A DNA stretch of 64,000 bases, from positions 92,193 to 156,192 of the forward strand of contig JAHQIW010003696.1 of the NCBI GenBank assembly GCA_019055375.1, given 5' to 3'. Origin of the DNA: Parelaphostrongylus tenuis (taxonomy: Eukaryota; Nematoda; Chromadorea; Rhabditida; Metastrongylidae). The position numbers were made by a program, and so were the translations under genes. This document shows, one piece after another, positions 59,591 through 64,000 of this stretch. Numbering within the stretch: position 1 is the first letter of the stretch; each line of letters opens with the position of its first letter. Under the pieces are notes generated by a model, which was given only the letters and a program-made list of their open reading frames with translations, searched no databases and was not told the origin of the DNA.

Positions 59591-59884
59591 TTTCTTAACT
59601 TTCAAAAGGTATCGAGTAGTACGCGACTATTCGACATCTTTGACTCAATTCTGCTACCTAATTATTTTCTTTTGCGAATAGTCAAAATGGTTCATCACTG
59701 TGTTATAGTCTTTTCATGTTAATTTGAAATTATATCTTTACCCACTCCATTTTCGCTTGTAACGCTATTTCTAGGAAAAGAAAAAAACGAAATATGAACC
59801 TTAAAGAGTGCATCAAGGAAAGAAAATTATTTCAAAAACCGACTACTTATTGACTTTGGCATTGTTCAAGTGGTCACAGCTCTT

Positions 59885-60122
59885 TCTTTCGTGAGCCAAA
59901 CACAGGCTTGTCATAATATAATTTATTCGAACACTGGCGTTTCGGCGGTTTCGCCTTCTCCAGAGCCAGCAAAGATTAGGTTATTCACAATTTAGTCAGC
60001 CAAAACACTTTCAATACTTGAACAAAATTTTTCCTCCTCAGTTTAGAAAAGTGCGAGACCGCCGAAACATTAGCTGTTCAAATAGAAAGTGTTCACAAAA
60101 CTTCTTGTTTAGCTCACGAAGG
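59885..60122. repeat. Fold-back element with 70-bp arms
   Basis: The left arm 59885-59957 (CTTTCGTGAGCCAAACA, TTATTCGAACACTGGCGTTTC, GGCGGTTTCG) is mirrored at 60052-60122. The spacer is about 95 bp. It lies next to the compound cluster at 60161. Confidence 0.82.
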
Positions 60123-60160
60123 AAAATACTTGTTGAAAATATGTAACAAACATAACATTG

Positions 60161-60636
60161 GACTATTTTGAGATTTTGCTCATGAACAATATAATCTGAC
60201 AGTGAATTTCAAGCCTTTCATGAGGTCTGTTGTGGGCACTTACACAATGCAAGACACGTGTTTTCGGCCTCCGAGCGTCAGCTAGTTAAAGTGCTCATAG
60301 CAGACTCCATGAAAGACTCAAAATACATTGTCAGATCATATTGTTCTTGAGCGCAAAATAGTCGATTGAAATGTTTGTTTTATATGCCCACGTAACAGCC
60401 ATACGCCATGTCATCGACAATCACTTGAGAAGAACGTCACGGTGATTGTTTCACCGTACGTCGAGTGTAAAAAGTTCGTCGTCGATTCCTTTATAGGTGT
60501 AGATTTTCGGGGAACTGATTGGACGAAAAAACTGACGAGGCTGGGGGGCCGAAATATGTGTCTTGCACTGTATGGGTGCCTATGACAGAACTCATGAAAG
60601 GCTCAAAATATGTGTCCAGATTATACTCTTTGAAAC
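60161..60636. repeat. Compound fold-back cluster related to the 14-kb palindrome
   Basis: The segment 60161-60238 pairs with 60290-60363 (AATATAATCTGACA, CTTTCATGAGGTCTG and their mirrors). The overlapping segment 60188-60282 pairs with 60531-60636 (GCAAGACACGTGTTTTCGG and its mirror). The middle sequence 60440-60540 shares GACGACGAACTTTTTACACTC with the 14-kb palindrome. It lies in GPCR intron 5. Confidence 0.82.
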
Positions 60637-60639
60637 ATT

Positions 60640-61750
60640 ATTATAGTAACACCGGAAACTAGTAGAATAGTGTCCTGTCATATAACGAAGTTGCTAGATT
60701 GACCAGTTGGACAGTCATAGGTGTTGCAGTTTTTCCATGGCTTATTTCGATGCACGGAAGTTTTTTGCAGTTTTTGTGACCATTCAGTAGTTAATTCAAC
60801 GCAGATGCTGCGGGGCGCGCGGTCAATAGGAGGATGTCGTAATAATAATTTCTAATGATATCTTGCATGCTCAGAGCAGAACTGCTGCCGTAAAAAAGAG
60901 TATGCGGCTCAGAAAGAATGGCCGAGTAGAAATGCACAGAATTGCGTGCCTCCATAAGAGTGAAATCGTGTGGAGCTTGTAGCATAATTTTGAATAAGAA
61001 AATCTTTATTTCCTATTTGTTTCATCTCTATGACTTTTGGGTACTGTAGAGAGCATGTCTTAACCACGAGTTATCGTCAATATTCTTCGCATAACTTGTA
61101 AAATCACATCAACCATGATGCCCTGGGCAATGACAGCGGGGTACTGACCAGTAGTGATCGACAGTCCATAATAATGCGCCACGACAATTCGCTTTCTTGA
61201 GATTGAATCTGAGATTGAGCTATTGCTGGGCTCACTAGTGGGGAAGAGGATTCAGAAGAGCTTAAGGAGCTCAAATAATGGTTTTCAAAGGGCCATGATT
61301 AGCGATTACCGTATCTATGTACAGTATAAGTCACGTACGCTATAAACTAAATCGTGGCAGCATATGATTGCATAGGAACGAGTTTTTTTTTTCCTTTGCA
61401 TACAAAGTTCTATATGCACCAAGACCTAGTAACATTTATAGAAGAATATTCAGTAAGGAAGGGCATTACTTTTTCTGCAAAGGAAACCATTTTACATAAC
61501 GGAAACGACAAAATGCGGGGGTTGCACGAAGTGTCGGAGTAACCGTCGTGACATTCTGAATTGTCAAAGCGAACACAATGAAAAATTAGGTATCGGTCAC
61601 TTTCATAACGCAACTAAATTTAGGCACCGTCCACACCGCAACAAACTTAAATTAGGCGCCGTCGTGAGATGTGTTGAAAATTCATTAACTTGCAGTTTTA
61701 TGTCATTTCGGTGAGGCAGAATTGACGATCATCACATTACCTAATTTCTA
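60640..61750 (+). other. 3' part of GPCR intron 5
   Basis: Short frames at 60791-60985 and 61354-61613 on opposite strands are not recognisable. No repeats were identified. Confidence 0.5.
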
Positions 61751-61751
61751 G

Positions 61752-61864
61752 GATTGGAAAAAGACAACTGGCAAATCGAAAGAAAGCTGTTCGAATGCTA
61801 TATGGCAGTCGTGTGCGTGTTCGCCTTGTCCTATTTTCCGGTTCATTGACATAATATTGCAAGC
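61752..61864 (+). CDS. Neuropeptide-receptor-like class A GPCR, exon 6 (TM6), frame-disrupted
   Basis: The exon lies between TTTCTAG and GTAAGTT. Its first base completes the last codon of exon 5. It reads R-K-K-A-V-R-M-L, the basic end of ICL3 entering TM6. After the CTA codon at 61798-61800 there is one extra base (T, 61801). TM6 then continues in the next frame from 61802 as M-A-V-V-C-V-F-A-L-S-Y-F-P-V-H, with the conserved F...P of TM6. That frame meets TGA at 61847-61849. Joining exon 7 correctly would need one fewer base here as well. The TM6 identity is convincing despite the lesions. They mean an inactive allele or pseudogene, or local base-call errors. Confidence 0.78.
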
Positions 61865-61916
61865 GTAAGTTATAAGTCAATGACGTTACTATCGTGATAA
61901 CATCTATTTTTTGCAG

Positions 61917-62034
61917 GACTTTTGACTTATTGAGTCGAGACTCTGATATCAACTGGATTTACATCCGTAAGCTTCTACCACGAGTATTCACTACTCATCA
62001 AGTTGCTTGAATCCACTGCTTTATAACTTTATGT
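61917..62034 (+). CDS. Neuropeptide-receptor-like class A GPCR, exon 7 (ECL3 and TM7 with NPLLY), frame-disrupted
   Basis: This exon starts after a TTTTTTGCAG acceptor only 52 bp downstream of exon 6. It reads T-F-D-L-L-S-R-D-S through W-I-Y-I-R-K-L-L-P-R-V-F. One base is then missing near 61990-61991, and the next frame gives Y-S-S-S-C-L-N-P-L-L-Y-N-F-M, the TM7 signature N-P-x-x-Y. A GTAGTA donor follows at 62035. The motif is diagnostic of class A receptors and places the end of the seven-helix core here. The missing base is the third frame problem within 190 bp. Confidence 0.83.
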
Positions 62035-62965
62035 GTAGTAGTTTTTGCTGTCATACTGGTACAAACAAACGATTATCTGGAAAAACTAGAAATACATTCA
62101 TTCATTGCAATGAAGGTGATCAGTTGACGGCTATCACAACTATTTTCGTTCATTGAAAGAAAAATTATGCGGCTTCACTATTTTTTTCTCATTAACTCTT
62201 TGCTTCCCGATGAACTGAAAGCATTTAAAGACGTTCAATAATTTAATCAAATTGTTGATATTCACTGTGCTTTTCCAATTACGGGTATAATCAAGTGCGG
62301 AAATGAAAATTAACTATGAGGAAGCAGTGTGATTGGGGATTCTGTTTTATTTCACCGATTGACTTATATCGTTCCCGGAATGCACGTAGCTATATTGATT
62401 CACATTATGGCTTGCTTGAATATAGGCAGAATTCTTTTAGTGCGAATATTTGACGTTTCATGGAAGATATGGGGCAGAAATTCACACATATATACGAGTG
62501 TGAGTATGCGTGCATCTCTTCAGATATGTATGGAAGGCATTTAGGGTCTATCTAACAATAATCTCAAAAACAACTTCAGTGACGTAAACCAAACTATAAG
62601 AAGGCGTGCCATTCGTTCCTTTCCATTAAATTTTGAAAAGATGCCAAATCTACAACTAACATGGACAATGTGCTACCGTCATAAACGCACATCAAGAAGA
62701 GCAGTGGAGAATTAACAGGATGTCAGAGTGAGTAAGATGAATCCACGTCCCTAAAGTCCTGCAGCGTGACATGCCATACGTGTCAAGTGAGAAGCAAACA
62801 GCCACGAGACAAATTTTTGCAGAGCTGCAGCAGAGCGAGACGAGGAGATCGTAAAGGTAAGAATAAAATTTGGTCGTCGAAAGAGCATATGGGCAAAGCA
62901 GCCGAAATCTGAGCGATAATACAGGAACGAGAACAATTAGAAATACTAACTTTTTTGCCTTCTAG

Positions 62966-63090
62966 TAACCGAAGCATATTGAAGGTTATCGATGAGTGTA
63001 ATCGCATTTACTCCAAGATATCGACTGCCCATTTCGAAGACGAATATAAAAATGACAAGTTGCACAATGATGGAATCGATGGAGTTATCT
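62966..63090 (+). CDS. Possible cytoplasmic tail exon of the GPCR
   Basis: A pyrimidine-rich acceptor (TTTTTTGCCTTCTAG) precedes an open frame reading N-R-S-I-L-K-V-I-D and continuing with many charged and polar residues, ending at a GTAATA donor. The position (0.9 kb after TM7), strand and hydrophilic composition suit a receptor C-terminal tail. There is no motif to prove it, and its entry phase (2) does not match the phase 1 exit of exon 7 as read. It could be a chance open frame. Confidence 0.25.
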
Positions 63091-63164
63091 GTAATAACAG
63101 CCATTCTACTTTTTTTTCCATCTCATGCAAGCTTCAATAAGTTAGAGAATCAAATAATAGAAAC

Positions 63165-63467
63165 GGATAAACCACTCGGCGTTGATGCAATCCCTGAGGT
63201 ATGGCCATGCATTCGTGTCAATTGTTTTAGGCTTCGTTCGAACTGGTTGATTCATATCTGGCCTTTTACAAAATGACTCGCAGTGGCCTTGTCCCGCTGA
63301 AAGAGGTACTGCTTATCCTCCGCAGACAGTCTGAAATAGTCTGGTACCAATATCCTACCCATGGATTGCTTGGTGAGGCCATGAGCGGCGAGATCGGGGG
63401 GGGGACCAATGAGACTCGTTTCGATACAGAGTACCTCTAACCACTACACTGCGCCGCATGCGCTATC
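63165..63467 (-). mobile_element. SINE-A copy, minus strand, diverged
   Basis: The reverse complement starts near 63467 with GCATGCGGCGCAGTG and continues with GGTTAGAGGTACTCTG, the segment ATTGGTACCAGACTATTTCAG, GGAGGATAAGCAG, GCGAGTCATT and ACGAATGCATGGCCATACC, then CAACGCCGAG. A short insertion splits the A box. Confidence 0.8.
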
Positions 63468-63679
63468 AATTAAGTTCATAGGATGAAAAAGCTGTTAAGT
63501 AAACATACCTCCGAGAGCACCAATACTATATGAACTAATAAAATCATTCACGGACCATCTCAAAAAACTGAAAGAGATGCAGCTTACATCTTTGATCGTT
63601 TCGGAATGTACTTAATCTAATATCATCGTTAGGTCCGGGCGAAACAGTACTAGATGGTTTCAACACAAGCCGTTGAGAA

Positions 63680-64000
63680 AAAAGAAAAAAAAAAAAAAAA
63701 ACCGGGCGATAGTGGAGTCGCTGTTGGAGTTTGCTCGCGGGTGCCGGTGCTGGAGTAGGTGTCCGCGCCTTTGGTGCCGCCTTGTTCGTTGTCCCCTCGC
63801 TTAGTCTATGGCGAAATGTCGGTATTTTTTGGACTTGGGGGGGAGTCTAGATTTGGTGTCTGTCAGGCTGCTTCTTTAGTGGTGCTGCCGTGCGCTGCGG
63901 CTGTTGGCCTGAGGCTGGCGCGATGCATGTATCCCCGTACAGTTTACTGCTATCAGCGAACATATCCGGGCTCCTGATGGCTTCCTCGTGACGCTCGGCC
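63680..64000 (+). other. GC-rich unit after an A-run, cut by the window end
   Basis: A run of about 18 A (63685-63702) is followed by sequence much richer in G and C than the rest of the window, starting GGGCGATAGTGGAGTCGCTG. Its open frame 63759-63977 is low-complexity (A, V, L, C) with no recognised protein. It may be the beginning of a retroelement or SINE-like unit. Confidence 0.4.

Noticed and set aside
62820..62857. Micro-exon candidate after TTTTTGCAG as GPCR tail
   Set aside because: Joined in phase to exon 7 it gives an immediate stop codon.
1..64000. CRISPR arrays, operons, rRNA genes, origins or attachment sites
   Set aside because: No evidence for any of these. The repeats are dispersed eukaryotic elements and there are no prokaryotic gene features.

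Overview
This is eukaryotic, intron-rich, AT-rich DNA that reads as the genome of a clade V (strongylid or hookworm-like) nematode. The evidence is short introns next to very long repeat-filled ones, splice acceptors of the TTTTCAG type, an RTE-class retrotransposon of a kind common in strongylids, several mariner relics, a tRNA-derived SINE family and many long (TA)n tracts. Most of the window is decayed non-coding DNA, and most open frames in it are chance or repeat-derived.

The main gene is a class A (rhodopsin-family) peptide-receptor-like GPCR on the + strand. Its exons are scattered over 26 kb: exon 1 (TM1) 35703-35900, exon 2 (TM2 to start of TM3) 45636-45782, exon 3 (TM3 with an E-R-W motif) 56212-56326, exon 4 (TM4) 57594-57688, exon 5 (ECL2/TM5) 59174-59323, exon 6 (TM6) 61752-61864 and exon 7 (TM7 with NPLLY) 61917-62034. 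A possible tail exon lies at 62966-63090. The first three junctions join in phase. Exons 4 and 5 do not join in phase, exon 6 carries a one-base insertion and an in-frame TGA, and exon 7 lacks one base. The locus is therefore either a decaying allele or pseudogene, or this stretch of assembly contains indel errors. Introns 1 and 2 are each about 10 kb and hold a mariner with long terminal repeats, an RTE fragment, SINEs, a fold-back element and an antisense ORF for a possible secreted protein (53788-54225).

Other coding material is fragmentary: two exons joined by a 44-nt intron at 17267-17606 (+), three phase-compatible exons at 30981-30475 (-), and the antisense ORF above. I could not identify any of these proteins.

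Repeats dominate. (1) SINE-A is about 300 bp, has A and B box promoter motifs and a TTTATCC-repeat tail, and is present in at least eight copies; two are flanked by clear 15-bp and 12-bp target-site duplications. (2) SINE-B is a second tRNA-like family with four copies. (3) Several families of long inverted-repeat (fold-back) elements occur: a 660-bp palindrome at 22970-23630 and an 870-bp one at 51925-52800 share an end motif with at least six half copies; a 690-bp palindrome at 14197-14881 is related to the cluster at 60161-60636; others lie at 55096-55410, 58298-58524, 59885-60122 and 28499-28978. (4) There are three mariner relics (1680-2060, 32903-33470, 36001-36585). (5) A 5'-truncated RTE-type LINE lies at 47560-48460. 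Region by region: 1-16 kb is repeat relics and gene-free DNA; 16-17 kb is TA tracts; 17.3-17.6 kb is a gene fragment; 18-30 kb is mostly fold-back relics; 30.5-31 kb is a minus-strand gene fragment; 31-35 kb is SINE and mariner; 35.7-62 kb is the GPCR locus; 63-64 kb is SINE and the start of a GC-rich unit cut off by the window end.
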